Origin: Aquarana catesbeiana
Taxonomy: Eukaryota; Chordata; Amphibia; Anura; Ranidae
Direction: 5' to 3'
DNA length: 64,000 bases
NCBI RefSeq assembly: GCF_042186555.1
Contig: NC_133327.1
Location: 54,248,408-54,312,407 of the forward strand
The translations under genes were made by a program, and so were the position numbers. This document shows positions 22,491-37,400 of this stretch, piece by piece. Positions within the stretch are counted from its first letter, which is position 1; each line of letters opens with the position of its first letter. Below the pieces are notes generated by a model that did no database searches, had not been told where the DNA came from, and saw only the letters and a list, made by a program, of their open reading frames with translations.

Positions 22491-25400
22491 CTAAGAAAAA
22501 AGTAAAACATAGCAATTAGAAAAAAACTGAAAAAACCCCCTAGGTGGGGCTTTAATGCAGCCAATGATGAAAAAGAATGATAGGATAGTCAAATTGATTT
22601 ATTGGTACAAAAATTATTAAATATGATCGATGACTTCTGACATTGAAAGTCAGGACAAACTATAATACAAAAAATTCTTAAAAGGCCAGCAACAATATAT
22701 AGTACAATATATCCAAAGCAACAAGATCAAATTTTACTATTGATGTCCTGACGCGTTTCGACCCTGGAGGGTCATCTTCAGAGGACAGATGATTAACAAC
22801 TGTGGAAATGTAAGCATATATCACAAGATTTTTACAAACCAACAACATACAACTCAATGTAACATTGGCAGTCAAAGAGTGGTAAAAAATATACATATGG
22901 TAGTATACAATAAATACATGGCACTTATATTTATACATGTTACATCCCTGTGTATTGTGTATATTTACCAATTAGATTGCTTCTGATGGTTGGCCGTAGT
23001 GTGGAGAAGTCAACACCTCCCCCCCTCCTCCTCTCCGTCCACCAAACGGTAAACTAACCCCCCCGGGGGAGAACGAGCATCGAGCCACCGCACCTTACAA
23101 GGGATCACATAGACTCCCCTAAGAAGACCGGGGGAGGAGAGGGAATGCCCGCACTGCACCTGTGGTTAGATAACGATAGTACTGGGTTGGGAGCAGGAAC
23201 GTAATGGGGATTTCCTATTCTCTAAATAAATAAACAGGTATTGAATTGGCAATATGTAAAATAAATGTGCGTAGGGGTCCGTGGGCAGGTCCATAGATGT
23301 GCAGGGGGGAAAAAAAAAAAAGGAGGGGGGGGGAGAGGGGGAGGGAAAGGGGGGAAAAGGAAAGGAAACGAGTGGGGGGATAAGTGTGGGGCAGGGAAGG
23401 ATAGAAAGGGGACGGGGATGAAGGGCTCCTGCAAATGTTCCTGCTCCTAACCCAGTACTATCGTTATCTAACCACAGGTGCAGTGCGGGCATTCCCTCTC
23501 CTCCCCCGGTCTTCTTAGGGGAGTCTATGTGATCCCTTGTAAGGTGCGGTGGCTCGATGCTCGTTCTCCCCCGGGGGGGGTTAGTTCACCGTTTGGTGGA
23601 CGGAGAGGAGGAGGGGGGGAGGTGTTGACTTCTCCACACTACGGCCAACCATCAGAAGCAATCTAATTGGTAAATATACACAATACACAGGGATGTAACA
23701 TGTATAAATATAAGTGCCATGTATTTATTGTATACTACCATATGTATATTTTTTACCACTCTTTGACTGCCAATGTTACATTGAGTTGTATGTTGTTGGT
23801 TTGTAAAAATCTTGTGATATATGCTTACATTTCCACAGTTGTTAATCATCTGTCCTCTGAAGATGACCCTCCAGGGTCGAAACGCGTCATCGTATGGGGT
23901 GCGCAGCCCTGCTATTTGTTGTCCCTCGAGTGTCCCCCCTTTTTTCTTTTGTAAAACATACCAATGTTGATTCATATGGCAAATTAATAAAAATGTACAA
24001 TTGTAATGTATCTAAAATTTCCTGTAGAGTCATTTTTCGTGATCAGTGATTTTTGAATTTAGAAACAAACCAATTTTCTTTTGTTCATTTGTATATTTGG
24101 ATGCAGAGTCCCCTGATATAAAGAAATCACATTGTTTCAGAATTCCTGAAATCATGATTTGTGAATTGTAGGATTCTTTACTTACTGAACAAGCCATGCA
24201 GATATTCAGCAGAAAAAATGCAATTTGCTTATCACGAGTAAGAGAAAGTCACAGTTATGTAAATCGTGATGCCTGTGCAGTTCTTGACTGTGTTCACAAA
24301 TATCTAACACAGAAAACCCTTACTGCAGCCTTTTACCTTGTGACTTGTTACAAAGTTACATTGTGCAGTCTGATCACTGGGGGAGAGGAAGTACTTCCTC
24401 TTGCAGCAGACTGATGACATCATCTACAATTAGGCATACGTATTGGAGTTCAGCTCAAGGATTGATTTATAGTTAAAAAAAAAGGAATGTAGGAATGTCA
24501 GGAATGTAGATTCTGAAAGGCCTACTTTAAAGTGGTTGTAAGGCCAGAAGATTTTTTTTCTCAATGCATTCTATGCATTAAGATAAAAAGCCTTCTGTGT
24601 GCAGTAGCCCCTCTCAGCCCCTAATAATTACCTGATCCCCATCTTGATCCAGCGATGTTGCATGAGAGACTCGGCTGTCCGGGACTCTCCCTCCTGATTG
24701 GCTGAGACAGCAGTGAAGCGTCATTTGCTCCTGCTGCTGTCAATCAAAGTCAGTGAGCCAATGAGGAGAGAGAGGGGGCAGGACCAGGCCATGGCTTCCT
24801 GTCTGAATGGACACGGGGAGCTGTGACTCGGCTCGGGTGCCCCCCATAGCAAGCTGCTTGCTGTGGGGGCACTCAACAGGAGGGAGGGGCCAGCACCAAA
24901 GAGAGACTCGAGAAGAGGAGGCTCTGGGCTGCTCTGTGCAAAACCACTTCTCAGAGCAGGTGTAAGTATACCATCTTTGTTATTTTTAACAAAAACAAAA
25001 CAAGGCTTTGGTGTTACTTTAACTTTTTTTTTTTTTTAATTTTCACTGTTGTCCCTTTCCAACTACTTTTGGTTTAGATGGCAGTTACAAAAACTCTGCT
25101 GAATAAAGCCATCAAAAGTTTCATATGCTCCCTGTACAAGGAAAATTCTTATAAGATCTTATCTCGCTGGTATTACACCCCTGAGCATCTCCATTGTATG
25201 TACCCTTCACCTCTAACCTGTATTGGATGTGCGGAGTGGAGCTGGGTACCTTTTTTGGATATGCTCCAATTTTGTGACATTTTGGAACACTTAAAACCAT
25301 GTGTGCAAGTTAGACATTCAACATCACTTGTCATATGTCCTTGAGATCAGCTTGTAAAGGTTGACACGTTTCACGGGAAAACCCTGCTTCATTAGGACCT

Positions 25401-28400
25401 CAGATCCCAATATAAAAGAGCTGTAACAGTACACATAGATTATCATTAAAGAATTTTATACAGAATCTCAAAAATACATATTATATGTCCATATCAAATA
25501 TATTGAATTCATGATAATTCATCTTTATCATACCCATTCTGGATGGAGAAGAGGATGAAGAAAACAGCACAAAATGCATTTATGTGAAACAACCTTAATT
25601 AGAAAAAAAAGAAATAATAATAAAGAATAAAGATAATGTACACCTTTAAGTAGGCTGATAAGGGAGCGGTTGGTGGTATATATGTCCTGCAACCATGGGT
25701 AGAAACCAATTCCAAAAAATGCTCCACATGTATAAAAGAGAAGGAGAAAAGGGGGGAGGGAAAAAAAGACAGGGAAGGGGGAAGAAGGGAAGAGGGGAAG
25801 GGGAGGAGGGAAAAAAGGGGAGGAAAAGGAGAAGGAGGAGGAAAAGGTGGAAAAGGGGAAAGAGAGGGATAAAAGAGGGAAAGGGGGGGGAGGGAAAGAA
25901 AAGGGGGGGTCAATGGAGATAAGGGGGAAAGGAAAAGGGGAGGGAAGGCAGGGGAAGGGAGAAAAAGGAGAGGAAAGACTTGCAACCAAGAGAATCAGAA
26001 TATGCAGTCCATAGACTAAAAAGCTAGGTAAAAAATGGGGGAAAGTGCACAGAATATATGTCAAAATAAACACCTATATATAAAGGCCTTTATTGTGACA
26101 GATATTCTGTGCTCTTTCCCTCTGTTATATAATATAAACTATTATTTTGAGAAACATGTCGACCTTTACAAGCTAATCTCAAGGCCTTATGAACAGTAAC
26201 TTCAGGTGGCTAACTTGCACACATGGTTTTAAGTTTATTTAACCGCTTGCTGCTCTCCGTATAGCAAAATGACGGCAGCAAAGTGGTTTAGTTATCCTGA
26301 TCGGACGTCTTATGATAACAGGATAACAGTGCCGGCGTGCGCCCGCGGGGGGGGGCGCGCAGCACTTCGATCGGAGGTGCTGTGTGTCTGTCTGACACAC
26401 CGCAACTCCGATCGTGGTATGAAGCATCTGAAAGAAGCTTCATACCACGTGATCAGCTGTGACTAATCACAGCTGATCATCGCTTGAACAATGAAGTTGC
26501 GGTAAACGACTTTTCTCAGTTCATGCTGACAGGGAGAGCCGATCGACAGCTCTCCCTGTCAGAGGGGGGTTTGTGCTGATAATCAGCACATTGATTATCA
26601 GCACAGCCCCCATCAAAAGGTGTCCATCAGCTGCCAATCAATGCCCATCACCTGCCAGCCTGTTCCCCTCTGTAAAGCCTATCAGTGCCCATAAAAGTGC
26701 AGATCAGTGCCCGCAACAAAGCCCAAAAAAGTGCCAATCAGTACCCCATCAGTAATGCCTGTCAGTGCACCATCAAAGTGCCAATCAGTGCCACTCAGTA
26801 AAGCCCGTCAGTAGCTCCTCATCAGTGCTGCCTATCCAGTGCCACCTATCAGTGCCCATCAGTGCCGCCTATCAGTGCTGTCAGTGCTGCCTATTAGTGC
26901 CGCCTATCAGTGCCCATCAGTTAATTTATTCAAGTTTGTCGGTCTTTTTTCGTTTAGTTTGGATACAGTGTTGCATGACCGCCCAATTGTCATTTAAAGT
27001 ACAACAGCGCTGAAATCTAAAAATTGTCCTGGGCAGGAAGGGGAGAAAGTGCCTGGTATTGAAGCGGTTAATGAATATGTTTGCTATATTTCTGTGTATG
27101 TGCTTTTGGTATGTGTCAGCTCAACCACATCTTCCACCGTTTTTTTGCTCTGGACTATCCTACCTAAGTTTTATGTGTTGATCTTATGTTTACCTCTGGC
27201 CTCTTGCTATTCTGACTTGAGAAGTGAAAGGTCCACTTTGATTGTTAGGCATCCTGATGTAGCACCCTGGTGTTTAGGCTGGGTTGCTAACAAATTTAGT
27301 TTGCCAGATGGTAATCGTCCTGGTTAAATGTTAGAAGATCCACTAATTCTTTCCTAAGTCTAGATTTGCTTTACCTCTCTCTTCTGTCACTAGGTGGCAC
27401 TGCTGCTGGTGACATTAGATTGACAAGGGCATAGCAAGGTCAGATTATGAGTGGATAGGGTGTCTTGGCAAATTGGCAGGGGTTTCTTTAGTCCCTTGAT
27501 CTGCTGGGAGAGCCTATTTATTTGGGTGGAGTCAGGTGATCAGTGTTCTGTGCCACCTGGATGGCTGTCTGGGTGGACGTGTGTTATGTTGTCCCGGGCC
27601 AGAAGCCTGAGGCCTATCCTGGGGACACCTGGCTGCCAGGCTGCCTGAGGCCTATCCAGGAGCAGGAGAAGCAGTGTAGGGTTGGGACTTCAGCATTGTA
27701 GTCCAACTGAGTTGCAAAGGTTCAGTCGGACGCAGAACCAGTCATGGTTGGAGGTAAAGGGGAAGCAGTCGCCACTAAGGGACCATCCACCTTATTACCA
27801 GAGACTACTTTGAGTAAGCCTAAAGAAGTACCAGAGCAGTCTTCTCACCAGCCGGGGAAGGTGAAGAAGTGGGAAAACTTCAGTGAGTACCAAGCCAGGG
27901 ACCCAGCGGGTTAGCGGGGGTGACGCTTAAGGAGTATACAGTAGGTTAGCTGTGGAACAGTTCAGGGGATCCAATGACGACTGAGATCTGAATGAGTGAA
28001 GACCTACAGTGGGATACTGTGAGATAAGAACAGAACTATCCGGTGTTACCAAGAGTCATGTGTGAATATCTCTATTGACTGTTATAAGTTCAGTTACCAT
28101 AGGAGACAGCGGTCTTACCAATACAGAAGTTGCATCTGGCTGGAGGCTTTCAACTGTATAGCTGTCTACCTTTTGTGTCTCGGAGTCTGCCAATTACTAT
28201 TGCATCTGGTTAAGGGTGTCCTGGTCCTCATCCTCTCTCCCACAGTTCTTGTTAAGAGACAATAAATCTCTTTTGTCCGCATTCAAAAAGTAACTGGCGT
28301 CCAATCCTTTCATCTTGCATTGTGTAACCTCGTAACCTCGTAACTCTACCAAGAAGGATGTCAGCTCTTCCTGACTCTGGAGGTCACTATTAGGCCTCTA

Positions 28401-31400
28401 GAGGTCCGGGAGGCTGCTACACTTATATTCACTCATGATTAATTAACGAACTTCCACCCCCACCCTTATAACAGTATAAATTTGAGCACCTTAAGGTGTC
28501 AGCATGTTGCAGGGGCTTCTATCCTTAAGGCTTCTTTCTCTAAGTGATTCTTTCTACAAGTGATATACACTTCATGCTCTGCACTTCAGAGATTGCACAA
28601 AGCAAACATACATAGCAAACTGCACTGGAAAGCACCTAACAGGCTGCAGATGACCCTGTCTCTTTATTCAGCTCTCCTTCCACTCTGAAACATTCACTCT
28701 CTACCACTTCATCTGACAGTTGTGTCCTCTCTCCTCAAACTCTCTTACCTTCACCCCTCTTCTCCACTCCACTGCTTTTAAATATCACCTTGTCTTCTGT
28801 CCTTTCCCTAATACTGCTCCTACCAACTCTTGCTCATTCTACATCCATATACTGATTTAAATCTCCAGTACTCTGAGGCATGCCCCTTCATATAAATTAC
28901 ACTCCAACATTTCCTCTCTCACCCTCCTGCTTCTCCTAACCTCTGGTGACATATCCCCAAACCCTGGGCCTCCATCATCTATCTTTGCCCGACGCTCCCA
29001 TCTCCCTACACCCTCTGGCAGCAGCCCCAACCCACAGAACCTAGTACTTCACCTAGCTCCCTCTCTGACACTTTCCTCTTTTGAGGCACATTGCATTTGT
29101 CTATTCTCTCCTATTTCTCTAAGAATTGCTGTCATCTACTGGCCCCCTGGACCAGTATCAACCTTCCTTGATGACTTCTCTGCCTGGCTACCCTACTTAA
29201 ACTCTTCTGAAATTATTCTCTGTGACGTCAACATCCCTGTTAAAATTAACACTACTATTACTTCTAAAATTCTCAGTCTAAGCTCATCTCTTGGCCTGAA
29301 GCAATGGATACAGGCTCCTACTCACTCCAACAGCAACACCCTTGACCTTGTCTTCTTCTATCTGTACACTCCGTGCAACCCCTCCAACAATCCTCCCCCA
29401 CTCCCTGAACACCACCTTATTAGTTTTGTTCTCTCCCTGTCTTCCACCTCCTCTCCCTCCAACCGCCTAACAGTTACCCGTAGAAACCTGTACCACCTTA
29501 ACCCTTCTCTTCTCTACTCTGCTACTGATCACCTCTATGACAACATTTCACCCCTGTCCTGCCACAACCTAGCCACTTTCGTCTACTACAGCTCACTGTC
29601 TTCCTCCCTAGACAAGCTTGCCCCCCTCACTACACGCAAAATCAGGCCCCGACCGCTACAACCCTAGCAAACAGACGACACCAGAAGTCTCAGAAAATGT
29701 AGCCGCGCTCTTGAGCTTCTGTGGCAGAAGACTAAGTTCCGGGAAGACTTCAAACAATATAAATCTAGCCTCCTAAAATACTATTCCTGCCTCCACACTG
29801 CCAAACAGACCTATTTTATCACACTCATTAACACCTTCTCATCCAGTAAATGTCAACTCTTCTCTACCTTTAACACTCTACTCTGTCCTCCACTGCCTCC
29901 ACCCTCTAATTCACTCACTGCCCAGGAGATCGGCAATCACTTCGAAAATAAGATTGATACAATTCATGAGGAGATCTCCAATTGCGCAGAAACCTCTCCC
30001 CTCAACACCCCATGTCCACAGATACAATCATTACTTCCCTTATTCAAACCTGCTAGTATTAACAAGGTTGGTAAACTTTTATCCAACACTCATCTAACCA
30101 CCTGCCCCCTGAATCCTGCACCCTCACAAATACTATGCTCACCCTCTGACTTGATTCTACACTCTCTAACTCACATTTTCAACCTCTCCCTCTCTTGTGG
30201 CATCTTCCCAAACTCTCTAAAACATGCGCTAGTCACCCCCATACTTAAAAATCCCTCACTGGACCCCACCCATCTTAACAACCTACGCCCCATCTCCTTA
30301 CTCACCTTCTCCTCCAAACCTCTTCAAAGAATGGTCTACAACCGACTAAGCGACCATCTGACCATGAACAAACTTCTTGATTCCCTTCAGTCCAGATTTC
30401 GCCTTCAACAATCCACGGAATATGCTCTCCTTAAACTCACAAATTACCTACTAACGGCCAAAACCAACGGACACTATTGTGTACTACTTCTCGTGGACCT
30501 CTCTGCTGCCTTTGACACAGTGGACCACCCCCTCCTCAAAAAAAAACTCCACTCCTTTTGTCCCTGTGATTGTACTCTTTGCTGGTTCTCAACCTACCTA
30601 TCCCACCGCTCCTTCAGTGTCACTTACAAATCTACTTCCTCCTCTTCTCTTCCTTTCTCCGTCGGGTTTCCCAAGGTTCTGTTCTTGGACCTCTCTTTTT
30701 CTCAATCGACCCAACTTCCCATGGTTTTCAATATCATCTCTTCACTGATGACACCCAACTCTATCTATCCACCCCCCAGCTCTCGCCATCTGTCTCCTCA
30801 CGCATCACCAACTTACTAACAGACATCAGCCTGGATGTAACATCACTTACTCAAACTCAATCTATCCAAAACCGAGCTCATGATATTTCTTCCACCTTGT
30901 GCCACTTCTCCTGATTTCTCTGTCAATATCAACGGCTCAACTATCAACTTGTCCCCCCACACCAAGGTCCTAGGGGTAATGCTGGACTCCGAACTAACCT
31001 TTCAGCCCAAAACCTTTCGATATCCAAATTTTCCACCTCTCCAAGATCTCCAAGATACGCCCCTTCCTAATCAGTATCACCACAAAGCTTCTAATCCACT
31101 TCTTGGTCATCTCTCGCCTCAACTACTGCTACTCCCTCCTCATTGGCTTACCTCTAAATAGGCTATCCCCACTTCAGTCCATCATGAACGCTGCTGCCAG
31201 GCTCATCCACCTCACAAACCGCTCAGCGTCTGCTATACCCCTCTGCCAATCCCTCCACTGGCTGCCACGCAACCAAAAAATTAAATTAAAGATACTAACA
31301 ATAACTTACAAAGCCATTCACAACTTGGCACCCAGCTACATCACTAATCTAGTCTCAAAATACCAACCTAATCGTTCTCTTCGCTCCTCCAAAGACCTCC

Positions 31401-34400
31401 TGCTTGCTAACTCCCTTGTCACCTCATCCCATGCTAGCCTTCAGGACTACTCCAGAGCCTCTCCCATCCTCTGGAATGCTCTACTCAAATCCGTCCGATT
31501 TTCTCCTACTTTGTCCACTTTCAGATGATCCCTGAAAACTCATCTCTTCCGAGAAGCCTATCCGGCCCCTACCTAACAATTGTACATTTATTTTCTCCAT
31601 CAGCACACCCCCCACAGTTATTACCTCTTGTATCTCTTGACCTTCCCTCTTAGATTGTAAGCTCTAAGAAGCAGGGCCTCTGATTCCAACTGTATTAAAT
31701 GTACTGTATTTGTACTGTCTACCTTCAAGTTGTAAAGCGCTGCGTAAACTATTGGCGCTATATAAATCCTGTATAATAATAATAATATATGCTGAATAAA
31801 TTGTTCATTGTTATATTTCTATTGTCTGTCTGTATCATACACAAAGGTATACAGAAAGTCCCATTGCTTTACATTTTCTATATATTGATTACATAAGGGA
31901 TGATACCTCAACATTGCACCCCCACACACAATATATTCTTTCTTTTACCTCTAAAATATAGTACACCACATAACAATACAGTTCACGCAAATAAATTCAC
32001 TCAGCAATATGATGACTAATCAGACATGCAGCGCCTGATTTTGCAAACTCACAGATAATCTGCTGCATCCTGTCCTCCTATACTATCTCCTAGGGGTGCC
32101 TCTCCCAAATTTATAAGGGACCAATTTCTAGCCCATATTCTGACCTTAGCAAAATGCCTAATAGTGAAGCATTGGAAACATATTTCACCCTGACAGTGGA
32201 AACTTCTTAATAACATTGGAATGTGCAATCAATGGAGCACTTGTTAGTTAAAACTCATAACATCTTGGACATCTTTAATGCTGTGTAGGAACCTTGGGAC
32301 CTCATTAAGCAAGAACTTAGAAGGAAATTGTGTGTAGCCTTCCTAATATATGAACCTTCATGGCTGGACACCTAACTGTTGGCAAGTAGGGATGAGCTTC
32401 GAGTTCGAGTCGAACTCATGTTCGACTCGAACATCGGCTGTTCGCCAGTTCGCCGAACAGCGAACAATTTGGGGTGTTCGCGGCAAATTCGAATGCTTTA
32501 AAAGTCTATGGGAGAAATCAAAATTTTAAAGGCTTATATGCATGGTATTGTCATAAAAAGTGTTTGAGGACCTGGGTCCTGCCCCAGGGGACATGGATCA
32601 ATGCAAAAAAAAGTTTTAAAAATGGCCGTTTTTTCGAGAGCAGTGATTTTAATAATGCTTAAAGTGAAACAATAAAAGTGTAATATCCCTTTAATTTTCG
32701 TACCTGGGGGGTGTCTATAGTATGCCTGCTCCCGCTGTGTGACGCTTCCCTCCATGCCATCATGGATGTGGAGTGGCCCGAAAAGAAGATGAAGACAAGA
32801 AGATGAAGACAAGAAGATGAAGAGAAGAAGATGAAGAGAGAAGCGTCACACAGCGGGAGCCTCCCTCCATGCCATCATGGATGCGGTGCGGCCCGGAGAA
32901 GAACATGAAGAAAAGAAGATAGAATTCATTAATAGCAGCGAGTAGTTTTAAATGACTTTTTTCCTTTGAAATGTCATTTTGCTGTCAGACTGTTCTAAAC
33001 ACGGGAAACATGCGCCCCTTTACAGGCATACTATAGACACCCCCCAGGTATGAAATTTAAAGGAATATTACACTTTTATTGTTTGACTTTAAGCATTATT
33101 AAAATCACTACTCCCAAAAAATGGCCGTTTTAAAAACTTTTTTTTGCATTGATCCATGTCCCCTGGGGCAGGACCCGGGTCCCCAAACCCATTTTAGGAC
33201 AATACCAAGCAAATTAGCCTTTAAAATGAGCACTTTTTTTTTTAATCAATAATTTTTTATTAATTTTTACATAGTATACATTGTACAATTGAACATTGTA
33301 CGTCGTGCAACGACGTAAAAGTGGACAATGCATTGAAAACAGCTCCACATTGGGTAGAGTAAAACTTTGTCCATACACAATGAATTAATGCATTGAGTAC
33401 ATAATAACCAGTATCTCTAGCATCGGTATATTGTAGTCGTTGCTGATCCATTTCACTAGTGTGACACCCCAAGTGGGATCTCTAGAGTCACAGGAGTGAA
33501 GTGGACCATCTGTGTTAATGCATTCCAAAGAAAGAGGAAAGAAAATGTTCTGGAAGGTTATTAGTTGAAAATATAGATGTAAACATACTCTATTCATAGT
33601 ATTGCTCGGTCAAGAGGAAGGGGTTTTTATGCAGTAACTTAGACGTGAATTGCGCAGCCTCTAGTCCAGGTGGTCCATGGTTGCCAGCTGGATTGTATTT
33701 TTTTATAATGGTTTGTGTCAGAAGCAGATGTGTGCTCATAACTGTAGTGTAATGATACCAAATCTACGACTTGGGTTAGGGTTAAGGATGTGTCTGACTT
33801 CCAGTGCCTAGCTATGTTAAGTTTAGCTGCCATCAGGATGTGGGTGGTTACTATTCTAAAGGGGTGAGGAAGATCCTCAATAGTAAGATTCAGGATCGCA
33901 AGTGCTGGGGAGGGGGGAATTTTGATGTGTGTGATGTTGGAGATTAGCTGGAAAATACTATCCCAGTACGTTTTAAGAAGGTGGCATGACCAGAAGATAT
34001 GGAGAAGATCCCCTGGGGATGAGTTACATCTCCAGCAGATATTGGGGACTTGAGGGTTAATGGACGTGATTCTGGCTGGGGTCATGTACCAACGCAGAGA
34101 GATTTTTTGCGCTAGTTCCCAAAGGGCCGCGCATTTCGTGGCCTTGTATGTGGACTTGAATGCTTGATGCCATTGATTGTCTGTGAATTCGTGATTCAGA
34201 TCTATTTCCCATTTCTTGTGAGGCTTTAGTTTGGTGAAGGTATGTTTTTGGTGTAGGGAGTTGTAGAAGTATGAGATTCCTCTGAGATTTGTGTTAGGGT
34301 TGGTGAGATAATCCCAAGTCTTGGGGTGGATGTTGTACAGAGGAAGGGGGACCGTTTTGAGGCAATGTTGTATACGGAGGTAGGTGAAATGTTCAGATGT

Positions 34401-37400
34401 GGGTATTGTATATTCAGATTGCAATTGGGAGAATGGTTTGAGGGAGTTGTCTTGCAGTAGATGTTGTAGGGGCCCTACGCCCATGTGTGTCCATGAGGTT
34501 ACTGGTAGTTCAGGTGCTATATGTTTCAAGGAGGCCAGAGGGATGTGTGTTTGTGGTTCATGGGGGGTATGGTTCATTGAGATGGATAATTTTTTCCAGG
34601 CTTGCGCTGATGCTTTAATAGTTGGAGATAGGGACTTTGGGATCAGTGAGCCCAGTGGAGTGCTCAGTAGCCAGGTTTTCAGGTCTGTTCTTGTAATTGA
34701 GGAGCATTCAATTTGCCCCCATAGGGTAGTTGGAGTTGGATGGAACCAGCAGGGTAGTTGGGCCAGAATGGCTGCTATATGGTAGTCTTCAAAATCTATA
34801 GAGCTCGTGCCCCCCACTTGCTTGTGTTTAGTCAGTTGTTGATGTGCACACCTGGGACGTTTACCGTTCCACAGGAGTTTGTTGTACATTGTGCGTAGGG
34901 ATCTAAAAAATGTAGAAGGTAGTGGAATTGGTAGGGTTCTAAAATAATAAAGTATTTGGGGTAGGCAGACCATTTTAAAGGCCGCAAGCCTTCCTGTCCA
35001 AGACAGCTCTTGTTTTGCTATTTGTTGTGTCGTTTGCTGTATAGTCTGGAGTAATGAGGGAAAATTACTTGAATAGAGGTTTTTAGTGTTCCTTGGGAGT
35101 TTAATGCCCAGGTAGGCAATATCAGTGTCTGCCCATACAAAAGGATATTGTAGTTGTAGAAGATTTTTTATGGTGGCGTTTATATTTATGTCTAGGATGC
35201 AGGATTTGGATGTGTTCACCTTGTAGTAGGAGATCGAACTAAACCATTGGAGCATATGGTGTACCTCGGCCAGGGAAACAGTCGGGTCGGATAGGATAAG
35301 GATGATGTCATCCGCAAATAAGCTGATCTTATGGTGCGTAGTTCCAATGTGTAAGCCCGAGATGTTGGGATGAGAACGGATACTTTCTGCCAGGGGCTCC
35401 ATGAGCATATTAAATATGAGGGGAGATAGAGGGCAGCCTTGACGGGTGCCATTGGTTATGGGGAATGGGCAGGAGAGCATGCCCTCTGTGTAAACCTGAG
35501 CTTCGGGGTTGGAGTATAGTGCCATGATGGCTCTAAGAATCAGACCCTGGAATCCAAACTTTTGGAGTACCTTTTCTAGATAGGTCCAGTGCACTCTATC
35601 GAACGCCTTCTCTGCATCCAAGGATAGGAGCAGAGAAGGCGTTCCGGTGGATTCAGCATGGTGGATCAGGTTTATCATCCGTCTGGTGGCGTCAGATGAT
35701 TGTCTACCTTTTGTGAACCCCGTCTGGTCATGGTGTATAAGGGTGGGCATAATTTTGATCAATCTTGTTGCTATGGTTTTTGCGTAAATTTTAAGGTCGA
35801 GATTAAGTAGAGAGATTGGGCGGAAATTTTGAGGTATATTCGACTGTTTCCCTGGTTTCGGCAATGTTATTACCAACGCGTTCAAGTATTCTTTAGAGAA
35901 AGCAGAAGAGGAGGCAACGTGGTTATATAATTCCGTTAAGTACGGGGTCAAGTGGGGTGAGAATTGCTTGTAGTATTCCCCAGTTAAGCCGTCAGGGCCT
36001 GGGGCTTTGCCGCTAGGTAGTGAGGTAATAGTCTTCTTTATTTCTATTTCTGTGAAGGGGGCATTTAAGGTATTCAGTTGGTCTATCGTCAGTGTGGGTA
36101 GCTTGACTTTCCTGAGAAAGTGGTCAATGTCGTCTGGGGTGGGCTGGGGTGTGAGCGGGTCATGTTTTAGATTATATAAGTCTTCATAGTAGGCACTGAA
36201 GGCATTAGCTATGTCTTGGGGGTTGCTCAGCGGGGCTTTGGTATGAGGGTGGATAAGTTGAGAGATTTTGGCTTTGGTTCGTCTGCCTTTTAGTCTTTGT
36301 GCTAGTTTCTTCCCTGCTTTGTTAGAGGTAGAATACGATGTAGCCTTAAATTTTTTCTGGAGGAATTCGTAAGAGTGAAGGAGTAGTGTTCTAAGTTCCT
36401 GTCTAAGGGTCAATAGGTGATTTGTCAGTTGGTCTCGGGTGTCAGATTTGTGTCTCGATTCTAGGGTTGCTATTTGGGTTGTCAGGTCGTTTATACGTTG
36501 CGTCCTCTTTTTCTTATGGTGGGAACTTAATTTAATTAACATGCCTCTCATGTATGCTTTGTGTGCACTCCACACCACGGCAGGGTCGGGCACCGAGCCT
36601 TTGTTTAGTGAAAAGAAATCGGTTATTTGTTCTGCAATAGATGGCGCATAATGATTGTGTTGGATGATGTGGTTGTTTACTCGCCATATAAATGTAGTTT
36701 TTTGTAAGTTAGAGTCTTGGATCGTGATAGAGATTGGGGCATGGTCCGACCATGTCGTGGCGTGGATTGTGGAGGCAGATACATTTTGTAGAATAAACTT
36801 ATCGGTTAAGAACAGGTCTATTCTTGAATAGGAGCGATGCCTGGAAGAAAAAAAAGTATAGTCCCGTTCAGAGCCGTGGTGACAGCGCCAAACGTCGTAG
36901 AGGTCTTGAGAGGAGATGAATCTTTTCAGAGGTGAGACTCTTCTGGTTGCCGATGATGTTGAGTCGATGGATATTTCAGGGACGAGATTAAAGTCTCCAC
37001 ATAATATCAGGTGACCTTTTTGGATGTGTTTGGCTTTACGCAGGACCTTGTGAAGGAATTTAGTTTAGCCAGAGTTCGGGGCATAGAGGTTGATTATAGT
37101 ATAGGTCACTTTGTTGACTTTGCAAGCAAGTATGATATAACGGCCTTCGGGGTCTTTTTCGATATCTAAAAGTAGGAAGTCCAGTGAGTCTCTGATTGCA
37201 ATCATGACCCCTCTGGTTTTAGTTGAATGGGTGGCGTGGAACACCTGGGGAAAGCGGTTGTTCTTGCATAGGGGTGTATCATTGGTGAGCAGATGTGTTT
37301 CCTGGGCACAAAGGATGTCGCTGTGAAGATCTGTAGCGGATCTCCACAGTGAGTGTCTCTTGGCAGGATGATTGAGGCCGTTGGTATTTAATGACAGTAT

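Larger units (their letters stand above)
26243..27067. mobile_element. TTAA-flanked MITE (piggyBac/Kolobok-like ends)
   Basis: An 825-bp element bounded by TTAA at 26239-26242 and 27068-27071, with short inverted ends CCGCTT and AAGCGG. A TTAA duplication is known for piggyBac and Kolobok elements; the superfamily is otherwise unproven. The left third holds four perfect hairpins and the middle a degenerate short tandem repeat. No transposase. Confidence 0.65.

Noticed and set aside
25528..26073. Proline/phenylalanine-rich protein of 181 codons
   Set aside because: It is a translation of a polypurine tract inside a foldback element; composition alone keeps the frame open.
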